From the NCBI RefSeq assembly GCF_004378855.1, contig NZ_RYYL01000009.1:1-64000 (forward strand): DNA of 64,000 nucleotides, read 5' to 3'. The translations under genes and the position numbers were made by a program. Shown here piece after piece: positions 20,764-31,373 of this stretch. A model generated the notes under the pieces. That model saw only the letters and a list, made by a program, of their open reading frames with translations, did no database searches and had not been told where the DNA came from. Within the stretch, counting starts at the first letter, position 1, and every line of letters starts with the position of its first letter. The stretch comes from Campylobacter sp. US33a (GTDB lineage Bacteria > Campylobacterota > Campylobacteria > Campylobacterales > Campylobacteraceae).

Positions 20764-22466
20764 AATATCTTCTTCTTAATTATCTCTAAAATTTCACTGC
20801 TTTTAACAAGTTCTTTTTGCAAATTTGCTCTTTCTATTAATTCCACTTCATTATTTTCCAAGCCCTTGCCAATAACCACGACATAAGGAAAACCCATAAG
20901 TTCAAAATCATTCATTTTAACACCAAAGCGTTCATTTCTATCATCAAGCAAAACTTCGATACCTAAGTTTTGCAAATTCTCATAAAGCTCATTTGCAAAT
21001 TCTAAAGCTTTTTCGTCTTTAATATTTGAAACAATAATTTCAAGCGCAAAAGGCGCTAAAGCTTTATTCCAAATGCAACCCTTTTCATCATGACTCGCTT
21101 CAATAGCTACCGCAACCAAACGCGACACGCCTATACCATAACAGCCCATGTAAAAAGCTTGACTTTTGCCTTTTTCATCCAAGAAATTTGCATTCATAGC
21201 TTTTGAGTATTTTTGTCCTAATTTAAAAATATGTCCTACTTCTATACCCTTGCTTTTTTTGAGTTTTCCACCACATTTAACACAACAATCATTTTCTTTA
21301 ACTTCTATTAAATCCTTAAAACGATCTTTGTTTAAATTCACCACATCAATGCCAATTAAATGATAATCTTTTTCATTGGCACCCATTATCATTTGCTTTT
21401 CATTTTCAAGCTCAAAATCGACATAAAAATCAATGTTTTTCAAACCTACAAAACCTATAAATCCAGTGACTAAGCCCGCTTCTTGAAGTTCTTCTTCGCT
21501 TGCATCTACAAGCTCTAAAGCTTTACAAGCGTTTTGTGCCTTTGTCTCTTGCAACTCATCACTCCCGCGCACAAAAAATACAATAAGCTTGCTTTCATTC
21601 TCATAAATAGCTTTTTTTACCACTGCTTTAATGGTATAAAATTCATCAATCTTAAAAAAGTCAGCCAAATCTTTAATGGTTTTAATATCTGGAGTGTGAA
21701 ACTTACTCGCATAATTTGCCTCAGGGCGTTGAGCTTTGCAAGTTTTTTTAGCTCTTTTTGCTGCTTCAACATTGGCGGCATAATCACAATTCTCGCAAAG
21801 TAAAATATCATCTTCGCCATTTTTCGCTAAAACCATAAATTCCTTAGAACCACTTCCGCCAATAGCTCCACTATCAGCCTCCACTGCCCTAAAATCTAAA
21901 CCCATTCTTTGTAAAATTTTAGAATAAGTCTTATACATCAAATCAAATTCTCGTCCCAAATCTTCTTCATTAGAGTGAAAACTATAACCATCTTTCATTA
22001 AAAACTCACGACATCTTAACAGTCCAAATCTTGGTCTTGCTTCGTCGCGAAATTTAAGCCCTATTTGATATAAGTGCAAAGGAAGTTGCTTGTAAGATGT
22101 AATTTTGTTTTTTACCAAAGAAAGCATGGCCTCTTCATGCGTTGGCCCTAAAACAAATTCATTTTCCTTTCTGTCCTTGAAGCGCAAAAGCTCTTTACCA
22201 AAAACATTATAACGCCCGCTTTCTTGCCATAAACTTGCAGGAGTTACAAAGCTTAGATTGACTTCTTGCGCTCCTGCTTTATCCATTTCTTCTTTAACTA
22301 TATTTTTAATTTTATCTAAAACCCTTTTTCCTAAAGGTAAAAAATTATAAAGTCCGCTTCCAATTTGCTCAATAAATCCTGCACGCGTTAAAAAAATATG
22401 ACTTGGTAAAGTTGCATCTTTAGGAGCTTCTTTTAAACTTGGTGCATAAAATTTGCTAAATTTCAT
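20760..22466 (-). CDS. proS: Prolyl-tRNA synthetase
   Basis: 568 residues starting [24 protein letters not shown] lies seven bases before this ATG (four before the ATG just upstream). The longer reading adds residues translated from hemA in another frame and is rejected. Class II motifs are [21 protein letters not shown] (motif 2) and [14 protein letters not shown] (motif 3). A YbaK-like editing insertion lies between, and an anticodon-binding domain is at the C-terminus ([19 protein letters not shown]). The start lies inside the last codons of hemA. Confidence 0.96.
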   Translation of the reverse strand: MKFSKFYAPSLKEAPKDATLPSHIFLTRAGFIEQIGSGLYNFLPLGKRVLDKIKNIVKEEMDKAGAQEVNLSFVTPASLWQESGRYNVFGKELLRFKDRKENEFVLGPTHEEAMLSLVKNKITSYKQLPLHLYQIGLKFRDEARPRFGLLRCREFLMKDGYSFHSNEEDLGREFDLMYKTYSKILQRMGLDFRAVEADSGAIGGSGSKEFMVLAKNGEDDILLCENCDYAANVEAAKRAKKTCKAQRPEANYASKFHTPDIKTIKDLADFFKIDEFYTIKAVVKKAIYENESKLIVFFVRGSDELQETKAQNACKALELVDASEEELQEAGLVTGFIGFVGLKNIDFYVDFELENEKQMIMGANEKDYHLIGIDVVNLNKDRFKDLIEVKENDCCVKCGGKLKKSKGIEVGHIFKLGQKYSKAMNANFLDEKGKSQAFYMGCYGIGVSRLVAVAIEASHDEKGCIWNKALAPFALEIIVSNIKDEKALEFANELYENLQNLGIEVLLDDRNERFGVKMNDFELMGFPYVVVIGKGLENNEVELIERANLQKELVKSSEILEIIKKKIL

Positions 22467-23760
22467 CATTATTCTCCATATTAAATTCACATTTGTATTC
22501 ATTTGAATTTTCAAAATTATCTTGCAAATCAAAAATATAACGCATAGCATCAACCACTACATCGCTTTGCATCTTACCTTGAATATGCCTTAAATTTACC
22601 GTTGGGGTATGCAAAAATGCTTTAAAAACTTGATGTATAAGTCTTCTTGCTTCCTCTTCATTGGAATGTTTTAAATAACCTTTATCTAAAGCGATTTGAA
22701 GCTGTTTTTGAGCACACTCTTTTGCTTTTAACCTTAAATCTTTAATTAAGGGCGCTAAGTTTAAATCTCCAAGATATTGAAAAAATTCCTCTGTCATTCT
22801 TGCAATAATTGCATAAGCAATTTGCGCTTGATGCTCTCTTAAAGCCAAATTTCGTTCTACAATCTCTTCTAAATCATCTACCGTAAAAACTTCAATACTA
22901 TTATTTTTTTGTAAATCAATATCCCTTGGCACTGCAATATCAAAAAAATATCGTTTAAAAGCTTTTGTTTCTAAAATATCTTGAGTGATGATACACTCCA
23001 AGGCATTTGTAGCAGAAAATATTACTTCATAATTATTAATATAATAAGGCAAATTTTCTAAACTATCAAATTTACCCCGCAAATTCAAATCTTCAAATAA
23101 AGCCTTTGCGCGTGCAACATTACGATTAAGAATAATAATTTCTTTGACATGGGACATCAGATGTCTACAAGCAAGCTCGGCCATTTCCCCAGCACCCACC
23201 ACAACAACACTTTTATCTTTCAAATCAATTAATTCTCTTGCCTTATTTACAGCAACAGAAGCCACAGAAACAGGATTTTTAGAAATCTGAGTTTCATTCC
23301 TTACTTTGGCGGCACATTTAAAAGCAAAATACAAAGCTTGCGAAAGATGAATGTCTAATGCTTTTTCATTTTTAGCAAAATAAAAAGCATCTTTTAACTG
23401 TCCTGTAATTTGTGTTTCGCCGATTACCAAACTATCTAAAGAGCTGGCCACTGAAAAAAGATGATGGATTGCCCCACTATCTTCGAAAACATCAGCCTTT
23501 TGATTAAGCAGTTCTTTATCAACTTCGCAAAGCAAAGCAATACAGGCGTTAATATGTTCGCTAATTTTCGAAAGCTCTTTTACATAAGCAAAAATTTCAA
23601 CCCTATTGCAAGTGCTAAGAACAAAACTTTCTTGAATATTTGCATGAGAGTTGATTAAACGCAAAATTTCTTTTTTTTTGGTTGCGTCTGAGAAAGAAAG
23701 TTTTTCTCTTAACGCAATATCAGTATTTTTATGAGTAAAACTTACGCAAAAATAATGCAT
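22456..23760 (-). CDS. hemA: Glutamyl-tRNA reductase
   Basis: 434 residues. [14 protein letters not shown] (~46-59) holds the catalytic Cys, and [18 protein letters not shown] follows near 110. The Rossmann motif is [17 protein letters not shown], and the C-terminal dimerisation helix ends the protein. It reduces glutamyl-tRNA to glutamate-1-semialdehyde, the first step of C5 haem synthesis. The ATG overlaps the stop of the prenyltransferase gene (TAATG). The last ~20 residues ([19 protein letters not shown]) are a strain-variable extension that covers the proS ribosome site. Confidence 0.95.
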   Translation of the reverse strand: MHYFCVSFTHKNTDIALREKLSFSDATKKKEILRLINSHANIQESFVLSTCNRVEIFAYVKELSKISEHINACIALLCEVDKELLNQKADVFEDSGAIHHLFSVASSLDSLVIGETQITGQLKDAFYFAKNEKALDIHLSQALYFAFKCAAKVRNETQISKNPVSVASVAVNKARELIDLKDKSVVVVGAGEMAELACRHLMSHVKEIIILNRNVARAKALFEDLNLRGKFDSLENLPYYINNYEVIFSATNALECIITQDILETKAFKRYFFDIAVPRDIDLQKNNSIEVFTVDDLEEIVERNLALREHQAQIAYAIIARMTEEFFQYLGDLNLAPLIKDLRLKAKECAQKQLQIALDKGYLKHSNEEEARRLIHQVFKAFLHTPTVNLRHIQGKMQSDVVVDAMRYIFDLQDNFENSNEYKCEFNMENNDEI

Positions 23761-24653
23761 TAAAAATTCCTATTTATCATATTTTCAACAATTTGATTTA
23801 AAGCATTATTTTGATATTTTCCTACAGCTTTTAAAGCCAAAATTCCATAATTTTTTGCTAAATCAATAACAGAATCTAAAATTTGATGTTTTTCCAAATT
23901 TATTTTCAACCATTGTAATTCTTCTGAATTTAAATCTTTTTTAAATAAAGTTTTTAAATAATTCTTATCTTGGGTATTTAATTTTTCATAAAGATAAATA
24001 TAAGCTAAAGTTGTTTTACCTTCTTTAAAATCACTCATGGCAGGTTTTCCAAGCGTCTTTTCATCACCTTTAATATCTAAAATATCATCAATCAATTGAA
24101 AAGCAAGTCCTAAATTTTTACCGTATTCCCCAAAAGCATCTTCATCATATCCAGCTAAAATAGCTCCGCATTTTGCGCTAGCTTCAATCAAAACCGCTGT
24201 TTTGTTATAAATCATTTTTAAGTATTGATTTTTATCGTTATTAAAATTTTGGCTTAAATTCACATCCATAAGTTCGCCTATGGCAAGTTTTACAACCGCA
24301 TCTGAAATGATATTTGCAAATTTTGCTTCCATTTTACTTAACTCATGAAAAGCCTTAGAATACAAAATATCGCCAAGCATTAAAGCGTTTTTTGTGCCAA
24401 ATTTCGCATTAACAGATTTTGCTCCACGCCTTAATTCACTCTCATCAACAATATCATCGTGCAATAAACTCGCCAAATGTATAAGCTCTATTACAGCGCA
24501 AATTTTAAAAGAATTTTCGCTTTCACCTGCAATAGCTAAAAGCAATTTAGAACGCATTTTTTTACCTGATTTTGTACCAGAAAGCATTGTTAAAATAGGT
24601 TCATAATCAAGTTCTTCTAAATACTGCCTTATCAAATCATCTATTTCTTGCAC
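23760..24653 (-). CDS. ispB: Polyprenyl diphosphate synthase (quinone side chain)
   Basis: 297 residues of the trans-isoprenyl diphosphate synthase family. The first Asp-rich motif is LLHDDIVDESELRRG (~65-79) and the second is QLIDDILDIKGDEKTLGKP (~185-203). It extends farnesyl diphosphate to a long chain, used here for menaquinone. An exact chain length cannot be read. It lies between an exported-protein gene and hemA in a single minus-strand operon. Confidence 0.88.
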   Translation of the reverse strand: MQEIDDLIRQYLEELDYEPILTMLSGTKSGKKMRSKLLLAIAGESENSFKICAVIELIHLASLLHDDIVDESELRRGAKSVNAKFGTKNALMLGDILYSKAFHELSKMEAKFANIISDAVVKLAIGELMDVNLSQNFNNDKNQYLKMIYNKTAVLIEASAKCGAILAGYDEDAFGEYGKNLGLAFQLIDDILDIKGDEKTLGKPAMSDFKEGKTTLAYIYLYEKLNTQDKNYLKTLFKKDLNSEELQWLKINLEKHQILDSVIDLAKNYGILALKAVGKYQNNALNQIVENMINRNF

Positions 24654-24670
24654 TTCATATCCTTAAAAGC

Positions 24671-25189
24671 TTAATTTGCATCATTTTCTTGTCCCCTTAG
24701 CGGTTTTACTTGAGACTCGTTAAAATTAATCATGGGCACCACTTGATTGTTTTGCGGTGGATTTTGCAAAGGTTTTTTTCTTGGATCTAAGAATTCCACC
24801 ATTAAACGAGACTCCTTATCTTCTATATAAACTTTAAAAGTTGCTAAGCCCTTATTATAACCACTAAATTCTAAAATAAGCCTTGCTCTATCAATATGTG
24901 GATTTTTATAATCAGGGATCAAAGTTTGAGTTGCCCAATTTAAATTCCTACGCAAAGAAAGGACAAACTGTCTTGGATATTTTCTGAATTTTGTATGAAC
25001 GATAAGATTAGTATTATCAAACAAAGTCCAGTAAAAATCAAAATTTTGCACCTCATTTTCAAAGCCCAATTCTTTAATTTCCACACTGGCTCTTTCATCT
25101 TTTTTTAAAACAAATTCATAAGTGTGTTCAAAAATAGGCTCACTCGCAAAGGCGAAAACGCAAATGCAAAGAGTAAATAAAAATTTCAA
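24671..25189 (-). CDS. Exported protein of unknown function
   Basis: 172 residues with a short signal peptide (MKFLFTLCICVFAFA/SEP). The body is mainly beta-rich (EFVLKKDERASVEIKELGF, LILEFSGYNKGLATFKVYIED), with a Pro/Asn/Gln-rich tail. I do not recognise a family. It is periplasmic or surface-facing by inference. It begins 2 bp after the small upstream gene ends and is co-transcribed with the prenyltransferase. Confidence 0.75.
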   Translation of the reverse strand: MKFLFTLCICVFAFASEPIFEHTYEFVLKKDERASVEIKELGFENEVQNFDFYWTLFDNTNLIVHTKFRKYPRQFVLSLRRNLNWATQTLIPDYKNPHIDRARLILEFSGYNKGLATFKVYIEDKESRLMVEFLDPRKKPLQNPPQNNQVVPMINFNESQVKPLRGQENDAN

Positions 25190-25191
25190 AA

Positions 25192-25455
25192 TCAGCCCTC
25201 ATGACCTAAAATTTTAGCACCCAATTCTATAAAAATATCATTGTGTCTTTGTGTGATAAAATCCCCATTTTCAAGTATAAAATTTTTCACATCTCCTTCG
25301 TTTAAACCTTGCTTTTCCAGCAATTCTATCATGGCAATATGCTCAGAAAAAAACTCTTCAAAAACTTTTTCTAAAGCACCCAAATTTCCATTTTGTATGA
25401 TTTCTATAAATTTTTCTTTGGGAGTTTTATTTAAAATTTCATCAAAAAGATCCAT
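25192..25455 (-). CDS. Small acidic protein of unknown function
   Basis: 87 residues, helical and acidic (MDLFDEILNKTPKEKFIEII..., KVFEEFFSEHIAMIELLEKQ). It has a good start 12 bp after TATTCTTTTACC-type AT-rich DNA and is the first gene of the operon reaching to 17652. No motif is recognised. Conserved position in Campylobacter genomes supports it as real. Confidence 0.7.
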   Translation of the reverse strand: MDLFDEILNKTPKEKFIEIIQNGNLGALEKVFEEFFSEHIAMIELLEKQGLNEGDVKNFILENGDFITQRHNDIFIELGAKILGHEG

Positions 25456-25545
25456 ATTCTTTTACCTTAAAATTATATTTAAAGTTAAGATTATAAAACC
25501 CTATCAATTAAAATCAGTTTAATTTTAAAAAATTACGGAGTAAAG

Positions 25546-25561
25546 GACGCCAAAAGGCGTC
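25546..25561 (-). terminator. Hairpin downstream of oorC
   Basis: GACGCC-AAAA-GGCGTC, three bases past the oorC stop. On the minus strand it is followed by CTTTACT rather than a long U run. It could be a weak terminator or an RNA 3'-end stabiliser for the TCA operon. Confidence 0.6.
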
Positions 25562-25564
25562 ATA

Positions 25565-26122
25565 TTAAGAATGTGCTTTTGTATTTTGCGCGTATTTAAT
25601 ACCCAAATCAAAAGCCTTAGCATTTGCATCTCTTGTCTTAGCAGGAACCATATGAAGCATGGTTTCTTTTAAAACATTTAAATCAATACATTTGCTCATA
25701 TAAGCAGCAATGGCAAGTGCCACAACAGATTGAGTAGCAACATTTCCCACCTCATCTTTTGCGATAGTAATGATAGGAATTTCAAAAATTTGCCATTTTT
25801 TATAGTCTTCGCTTTCAGGATGCACTAAATTTGGTTCCACTACTATGATACCACCCTCTTTTACGCCACCGCGAAATCCTTTATAGCCTTTATCTGCAGT
25901 TGAAAGCATAAAATCAACTTCACCTTCTACTGCATAAGGGAAAAGAATTTCCTTATCATCGATAATAATATCAACCTTAGTAGGACCCCCTCTAACTTGC
26001 GAGGTATAAGTAGAAGCTTTAAAAGCATAGCGACCTTCTTTAATCGCCGCTTCAGCTAAAATTTCTCCTGCAGTAATAACACCTTGTCCGCCTTCGCCGC
26101 CAAATCTTAATTGATATTTCAT
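25565..26122 (-). CDS. oorC: 2-oxoglutarate:acceptor oxidoreductase, gamma subunit
   Basis: 185 residues. GGEGGQGVITAGEILAEAA (~7-25) is the conserved start of the gamma domain of 2-oxoacid oxidoreductases; STYTSQVRGGPTKVDI follows. With OorA, OorB and OorD it forms the CoA-dependent enzyme that makes succinyl-CoA and reduces flavodoxin or ferredoxin. It is last in the icd-to-oorC operon and overlaps oorB by 4 bp (ATGA). Confidence 0.95.
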   Translation of the reverse strand: MKYQLRFGGEGGQGVITAGEILAEAAIKEGRYAFKASTYTSQVRGGPTKVDIIIDDKEILFPYAVEGEVDFMLSTADKGYKGFRGGVKEGGIIVVEPNLVHPESEDYKKWQIFEIPIITIAKDEVGNVATQSVVALAIAAYMSKCIDLNVLKETMLHMVPAKTRDANAKAFDLGIKYAQNTKAHS

Positions 26123-26964
26123 TTTAAAGCTCCTAAATCAACCATTCTATTTTCTTTAGCCGCTCTTCGAACTTCCTCATAAGCATGGCAATACTCGGCT
26201 TTACTTTCATCTTGATGCAAAATTCCTGTAGGAAATTTATCTTTTCTTTCTTCAAAATCCAAGCCATCAAATTTAGACTTATCCACTACACGATTTTTAA
26301 TCCAATCAAGCATAGCCACTGCTTCGCCCATTTTGTTTTTTCTACCTAAATTGATATGGCAGTTTGAGAAAACATCTACAAAACTATAACCCTTATGTGC
26401 TAAAGCCTTATAAATCAAATTTTCTAGTTTATTTGCTTCAATTACATTGCCTCTTGCCACAAAAGAAGCTCCAGCAGCCTTAGTTAATTCACATGCATCA
26501 AAATTTGGATCAATATTACCATGTTGAGCGGTTACAGTATAAAATCCTTGCGGAGTTGTAGGAGAGGTTTGTGAATTTGTAAGTCCATAGATAAAATTAT
26601 TAATCACAATATGAGTTAAGTCAATATTTCTACGACATCCATGAATGGTATGATTTCCACCAATTGCTAGAGTATCGCCATCACCACTTACCACAATCAC
26701 ATGTTTGCTTGGATTGGCTAATTTTATACCTGTAGCATAAGCAATAGCTCTTCCGTGAGTCGTATGAACAGTATTACAATTTACATAAGAACTCATTCTA
26801 CCACTACAACCAATACCCGAAACCAAACAAACATCATCCATATTCCAACCAAGTTTTTGCACAGCACGGATAATACATTTTAAAACAACACCATCACCAC
26901 AACCCCAACACCATTGAGTTGGAAGTTTATCTACCCTTAAGTATTCATCATAATCAAATGCCAT
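26119..26964 (-). CDS. oorB: 2-oxoglutarate:acceptor oxidoreductase, beta subunit
   Basis: 281 residues. The thiamine-diphosphate site is visible as VVSGDGDTLAIGGNHTIHG plus NNFIYGLTNSQTSPTT. WCWGCGDGVVLKCIIRA and VSGIGCSGRMSSYVNC carry the Cys residues for a 4Fe-4S cluster. It pairs with OorA to form the catalytic core. Confidence 0.96.
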   Translation of the reverse strand: MAFDYDEYLRVDKLPTQWCWGCGDGVVLKCIIRAVQKLGWNMDDVCLVSGIGCSGRMSSYVNCNTVHTTHGRAIAYATGIKLANPSKHVIVVSGDGDTLAIGGNHTIHGCRRNIDLTHIVINNFIYGLTNSQTSPTTPQGFYTVTAQHGNIDPNFDACELTKAAGASFVARGNVIEANKLENLIYKALAHKGYSFVDVFSNCHINLGRKNKMGEAVAMLDWIKNRVVDKSKFDGLDFEERKDKFPTGILHQDESKAEYCHAYEEVRRAAKENRMVDLGALK

Positions 26965-26965
26965 T

Positions 26966-28090
26966 TTATATATTCTCCTTTACTTTAGCAATGATCTCAC
27001 TTGGAGTGATAGGACGACCATTTGCACGATGCAAACTGATAAAATCGCGACGAGAACTTACTCTTTCAATTTCTTCTAAATATTGTCCCATATTTAGCTC
27101 GCTTACCATTACTTTTTTAAATTTGGCTACAACTTCTGCAATTTTTTTCTCAGCCACTGGATAAAGAGTAATTGGACGGAAAAGTCCTACTTTTAAGCCT
27201 TCTTCTCTAAGTCTATTGATAGCTTCTTTTGCTGAACGACTTACACTTCCATAAGCAATGATTAAAAATTCAGCATCATCCATCATATACTCTTCATAGG
27301 CACAAATATCATCGCTATTGTTTTTAATTTTACCTATAAGTCTTTCCATATTTTTCTTTACTATAGCACCATCTTCAGTTGGAAATCCTATATCTCCATG
27401 ATGTAATCCTGTTACATGGTAACGATAACCTGTAAAGAATGGATTAAGCGTTGCAGGTTCATTTTCGCCCGCTGCATAAGGTTTATAATCTTTTTTATCG
27501 CCTGTAAATTTTTTACGGTTTATAATCTCTATATCTTTTAAATCAGGTAATACTGCTTTTCCGTTCATATGTCCTACAGTTTCATCCATAAGTAAAAATA
27601 CAGGAGTCATATATTTTTCTGCCAAATTAAAAGCTCTTATAGTTTGCAAATACGCTTCTTCCAAAGATGCTGGTGCGATAGCTATACTTGCAAAATCTCC
27701 ATGAGTTGGCGCTTTTGCTTGAAATAAATCTCCTTGTGCCACCCTTGTTGGAAGTCCAGTTGATGGACCACCCCTCATAACATTTACAATTACAAGCGGA
27801 ATTTCAGCAATAAACGCAAGTCCAATTTGCTCTGCTTTTAAAGAAATTCCAGGACCACTACTTGCAGTCATTGATTTTACACCACTCATTGCAGCACCAA
27901 TAGCCACGCTCACACCCGAAATTTCATCTTCCATTTGAATAAAAGTTCCATCATTTGCCGGCAATAAATGACTTAACTCATGTGCAATTTCAGAACTTGG
28001 AGTGATAGGATAACCTCCAAAAAATTTACATCCACAATCAATCGCAGCTTTAGCGATTAAAACATTTCCTGTTGCTATAACTTCTCTCAT
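26966..28090 (-). CDS. oorA: 2-oxoglutarate:acceptor oxidoreductase, alpha subunit
   Basis: 374 residues. FFGGYPITPSSEIAHEL (~23-39) is the substrate/ThDP-proximal motif. MTASSGPGISLKAEQIG and VMRGGPSTGLPTRVAQGDL are typical of KorA/OorA. The C-terminal domain (LIIAYGSVSRSAKEAI, LFRPITLYP) is the transketolase-C-like part. It lies one base upstream of oorB and 8 bp after oorD. Confidence 0.96.
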   Translation of the reverse strand: MREVIATGNVLIAKAAIDCGCKFFGGYPITPSSEIAHELSHLLPANDGTFIQMEDEISGVSVAIGAAMSGVKSMTASSGPGISLKAEQIGLAFIAEIPLVIVNVMRGGPSTGLPTRVAQGDLFQAKAPTHGDFASIAIAPASLEEAYLQTIRAFNLAEKYMTPVFLLMDETVGHMNGKAVLPDLKDIEIINRKKFTGDKKDYKPYAAGENEPATLNPFFTGYRYHVTGLHHGDIGFPTEDGAIVKKNMERLIGKIKNNSDDICAYEEYMMDDAEFLIIAYGSVSRSAKEAINRLREEGLKVGLFRPITLYPVAEKKIAEVVAKFKKVMVSELNMGQYLEEIERVSSRRDFISLHRANGRPITPSEIIAKVKENI

Positions 28091-28098
28091 ATCCTATC

Positions 28099-28413
28099 CT
28101 ATGCACTCAATTTTTTATATTTATTTTTTTTCACAGCTTCAGCTCTATCTTTTGCTTCGCTTGTGAGTTTTGCAAATTTAAACTCTTCTCTTTTTGCCAC
28201 CATAATAGCAAAATCCGGACAATGCGCCTCGCACTCGCTACATCCTATACAAGATTCAGGATGAACAACTTCTATCATTTGTCCTAAAACCGCATGAATA
28301 TCATCACGCATAGCTAAAACTCCTGCAGGACAATAGCTAACGCAAATATTACAAGCTTTACATCTATGCTCATTTACCCAAACAGGGGTATCTTTTGGAG
28401 CTACTATACTCAT
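28099..28413 (-). CDS. oorD: 2-oxoglutarate:acceptor oxidoreductase, delta (ferredoxin) subunit
   Basis: 104 residues with two classic 4Fe-4S motifs, CKACNICVSYCP and CIGCSECEAHCP, and a basic C-terminal tail. It transfers electrons from the catalytic subunits. The OOR enzyme is oxygen-sensitive, consistent with microaerophily. Confidence 0.96.
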   Translation of the reverse strand: MSIVAPKDTPVWVNEHRCKACNICVSYCPAGVLAMRDDIHAVLGQMIEVVHPESCIGCSECEAHCPDFAIMVAKREEFKFAKLTSEAKDRAEAVKKNKYKKLSA

Positions 28414-28426
28414 AATTTTTCCTTTA

Positions 28427-29296
28427 TCAACCTAATATTTTTTGAATTTCTTCGCCAATTAAAGCTGGAGAATCCACCACATGAATTCCATAAGACTTTA
28501 ATGCTTCTTTTTTAGCCGCAGCACTTTCATCAGCACTACCTACAATCGCTCCTGCGTGTCCCATTCTTTTACCCTTTGGCGCAGTCGCTCCAGCAATGAA
28601 TGCTACCACAGGTTTACTAATATTTTCTTTAATAAATTTAGCTGCTTCCACTTCTAAGCTACCACCAATTTCCCCTATCATTACAATAGCTTTAGTTTCA
28701 TCATCTTTTTGAAATTCGCTCAAAAGTTCTTTATAAGCAAGTCCTATAATAGGATCTCCTCCAATTCCTACCGCAGTAGAAATTCCATATCCACCTTGAA
28801 CGACTTGATTGGCTGCTTCATAAGTTAAAGTTCCACTTTTTGAAATAAGTCCTACGCAACCTTTTTTGAAGATAAATCCTGGCATAATGCCTAATTTACA
28901 CTCTTCAGAAGTGATAATTCCTGGGCAATTTGGTCCTATGATTTTCATACCTTTTTTATTTGCATATTGCTTAGCAAACATCATATCTTTAACCGGAGTA
29001 TGCTCTGTAATTACAACTGCAAGTTTAATGCCCGCATCAGCTGCTTCAATCACACTATCACCCACAGCAAAAGCAGGAACAAAAATCAAGCTCACATCAG
29101 CTCCTGTAGCTTTAACCGCATCAGCTACGGTATCAAAAACTGGCTTTCCAAGATGAGTTTGCCCACCTTTATGAGGGGTTACACCTCCAACTATATTTGT
29201 ACCATAAGCCATACATTGTTCTGCATGAAAAGTTGCCTCTTTACCTGTAAAACCTTGAACGATTACTTTTGTATTTTTATTAACCAATATACTCAT
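28427..29296 (-). CDS. sucD: Succinyl-CoA synthetase, alpha subunit
   Basis: 289 residues. [16 protein letters not shown] begins the CoA-binding fold, GGVTPHKGG and [10 protein letters not shown] follow, and GHAGAIVG (~245-252) holds the phosphorylated His. It converts succinyl-CoA to succinate with nucleotide triphosphate formation. It directly follows sucC by 9 bp and feeds from OOR. Confidence 0.97.
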   Translation of the reverse strand: MSILVNKNTKVIVQGFTGKEATFHAEQCMAYGTNIVGGVTPHKGGQTHLGKPVFDTVADAVKATGADVSLIFVPAFAVGDSVIEAADAGIKLAVVITEHTPVKDMMFAKQYANKKGMKIIGPNCPGIITSEECKLGIMPGFIFKKGCVGLISKSGTLTYEAANQVVQGGYGISTAVGIGGDPIIGLAYKELLSEFQKDDETKAIVMIGEIGGSLEVEAAKFIKENISKPVVAFIAGATAPKGKRMGHAGAIVGSADESAAAKKEALKSYGIHVVDSPALIGEEIQKILG

Positions 29297-29305
29297 TTTT
29301 TATCC

Positions 29306-30469
29306 TTATCCTACTAAACTTTTTACTAATTCTGCGCCATTTTTAAGATTGGTGGCTGCTTTGATATTTTTAAGATTTGAATTATCTAAAATTGCCTTAG
29401 CTTCAGCTGCATTTGTACCATCAAGACGAACAACAATTGGAATATTAACCTCAACATTTTTAGTCGCTTCTAAAATTCCATTTGCAATTCTATCGCAACG
29501 AACAATACCACCAAAGATATTGATAAATATCACTTTTACATTTTTATCTCTTAAAATGATTTCAAAAGCTTTTGCAACCGTTTCAGGTGATGCACCACCA
29601 CCCACATCTAAGAAATTTGCAGGTTTTGCGCCACTGTAATTAATAATATCCATAGTCGCCATTGCAAGTCCAGCACCATTTACCATACAAGCTACATCGC
29701 CATCCAATTTTACATAGCTTAAACCAAATTCAGCCGCTTCTCTTTCAGCTGGATTTTCTTCTGTGATATCTCTAAGCTCAGCAATTTCTGGGTGACGATA
29801 AAGTGCACTATCATCAAAACTACATTTTGCATCAAGTGCATAGAAATCGCCTTCTGCAGTTTTGATTAGAGGATTGATTTCAAGCATATTCATATCTTTA
29901 TCCATATAAAGCTTATAAAGTTTTGCTATCATAGAAATAAGTTTTTTGCTTTCATCTTTGTCAAGTCCCAAAACTTTTGCTACTTCAAGTCCATGGAACA
30001 TTTTAAAACCAATTTGCGGATCAATGCCTACTTTTGCAATTTTTTCTGGACTTTCTTTAGCTACTTTTTCTATATCCATTCCACCTTCACTTGAAGCGAT
30101 AATGGTGATTTGCTCTGCCATTCTGTTGAACAAAATAGCCAAATAATATTCTTTTACAATATTTGCACCACTTTCTATATAAAGCTTTTGTACGAGTTTT
30201 CCTTCTGGTCCTGTTTGATGAGTAACCAAATTCATACCTAAAATTTGACTTGCATAGCCTTTTACTTCATCTAAATTTTTAGCAATTTTAACACCACCAC
30301 CAAGACCACGGCCACCTGCGTGAATTTGGGCTTTAACTGCCCAAACACTACCGCCTAATTCTTTAGCATTTGCCACAGCCTCATCAACACTAAATGCAAC
30401 TTTTCCCTTTAAAGTAGGGATACCATTATCTGCAAAAATCGCTTTTGCTTGATATTCATGTATATTCAT
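29306..30469 (-). CDS. sucC: Succinyl-CoA synthetase, beta subunit
   Basis: 387 residues with an ATP-grasp N-terminal domain (MNIHEYQAKAIFADNGIP, KAQIHAGGRGLGGGVK) and a CoA-ligase C-terminal domain (VNGAGLAMATMDIIN, FLDVGGGASPETV, FINIFGGIVRCD). It is the partner of SucD. It starts two bases after mdh ends. Confidence 0.97.
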   Translation of the reverse strand: MNIHEYQAKAIFADNGIPTLKGKVAFSVDEAVANAKELGGSVWAVKAQIHAGGRGLGGGVKIAKNLDEVKGYASQILGMNLVTHQTGPEGKLVQKLYIESGANIVKEYYLAILFNRMAEQITIIASSEGGMDIEKVAKESPEKIAKVGIDPQIGFKMFHGLEVAKVLGLDKDESKKLISMIAKLYKLYMDKDMNMLEINPLIKTAEGDFYALDAKCSFDDSALYRHPEIAELRDITEENPAEREAAEFGLSYVKLDGDVACMVNGAGLAMATMDIINYSGAKPANFLDVGGGASPETVAKAFEIILRDKNVKVIFINIFGGIVRCDRIANGILEATKNVEVNIPIVVRLDGTNAAEAKAILDNSNLKNIKAATNLKNGAELVKSLVG

Positions 30470-30470
30470 T

Positions 30471-31373
30471 TTATTCCTTTATGTATTGATATTTTATTAA
30501 TGATTTTTTTATTTTATCTTTTTCTTCGTTGCTAAGATCAAGTTTCATGATCTCAACAACACCTTCTAAACCCAATCTTGCCATCGTTCCCAATGCTTTA
30601 TTTTGCACTCCAAATTCTCCATGCAAAATCACACTCATAGGCAAAAATTCTCCACTCCTGATAGACTCAAGCATTCTCACACAAGCACTAGCAGGCGCCA
30701 AATAAGCCGAGGTTTTCAAATGCTTTATAACCTTAGCACCTCCTGTCTTTACTTCATTTTCTAAATCTTCAAATTCTTCTTCACTTAAAAGTTCACTTAT
30801 TTTTTGATTTTTCACACTTGCATAAGATTTAACCAAAACCATATCATCATTATGAAAACCAATTAATCTCGTATCTACACTTGAAATTTTTGCTTTTAAT
30901 TTTTTAGCAAGCTCATATTTAAAACGAGCATTATCTAAAACTCCTGCCATAGCAACAATCTTTTTGGAAGAAAAAATTTTACTCTCATAAAGAGTATTAA
31001 GTAAAAAATCCACCGGATTAGTTAGGATAATAAAAAGCGGATCGGCGCTAAATTCTTTAATTTTTCTAGCACAATCGAGCATTATGTTGGTATTAAGCTG
31101 CAAAAGCTCTTCTCTACTTTGTCCGTCTTTTCTTGCAAAACCTGCACTAAAAAGCACAATATCTGAATTTTTTGTATGAGAATAATCCGTAGAACAAATC
31201 AACTCAATATCCAAATTTAAAGCCGCTATGCTTTGAGAAAGTTCAAGTTCTTTTGCATAAAGTAAATCTTCATTAATATCAACTAAAACAATTTGCGTTG
31301 CAAGCTCTCTTAAAATGATCGCATAAGCAACACTTCCGCCTACATTACCCGCTCCGATGATTGCAATTTTCAT
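30471..31373 (-). CDS. mdh: Malate dehydrogenase (LDH/MDH superfamily)
   Basis: 300 residues. The NAD-binding motif is IIGAGNVGGSVAYAI; VLFSAGFARKDGQSR and ILTNPVDFLL follow, and the catalytic His is in RLIGFHNDD. Substrate loop residue Arg84 in AGFARKDGQSR fits the malate-type loop of this LDH-like clade. It overlaps icd by 4 bp. Confidence 0.9.
   Translation of the reverse strand: MKIAIIGAGNVGGSVAYAIILRELATQIVLVDINEDLLYAKELELSQSIAALNLDIELICSTDYSHTKNSDIVLFSAGFARKDGQSREELLQLNTNIMLDCARKIKEFSADPLFIILTNPVDFLLNTLYESKIFSSKKIVAMAGVLDNARFKYELAKKLKAKISSVDTRLIGFHNDDMVLVKSYASVKNQKISELLSEEEFEDLENEVKTGGAKVIKHLKTSAYLAPASACVRMLESIRSGEFLPMSVILHGEFGVQNKALGTMARLGLEGVVEIMKLDLSNEEKDKIKKSLIKYQYIKE

Noticed and set aside
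22467-22553. A longer proS beginning [11 protein letters not shown]
   Set aside because: The extra residues come from hemA read in another frame; the ribosome site and family alignment point to ATG 22466.
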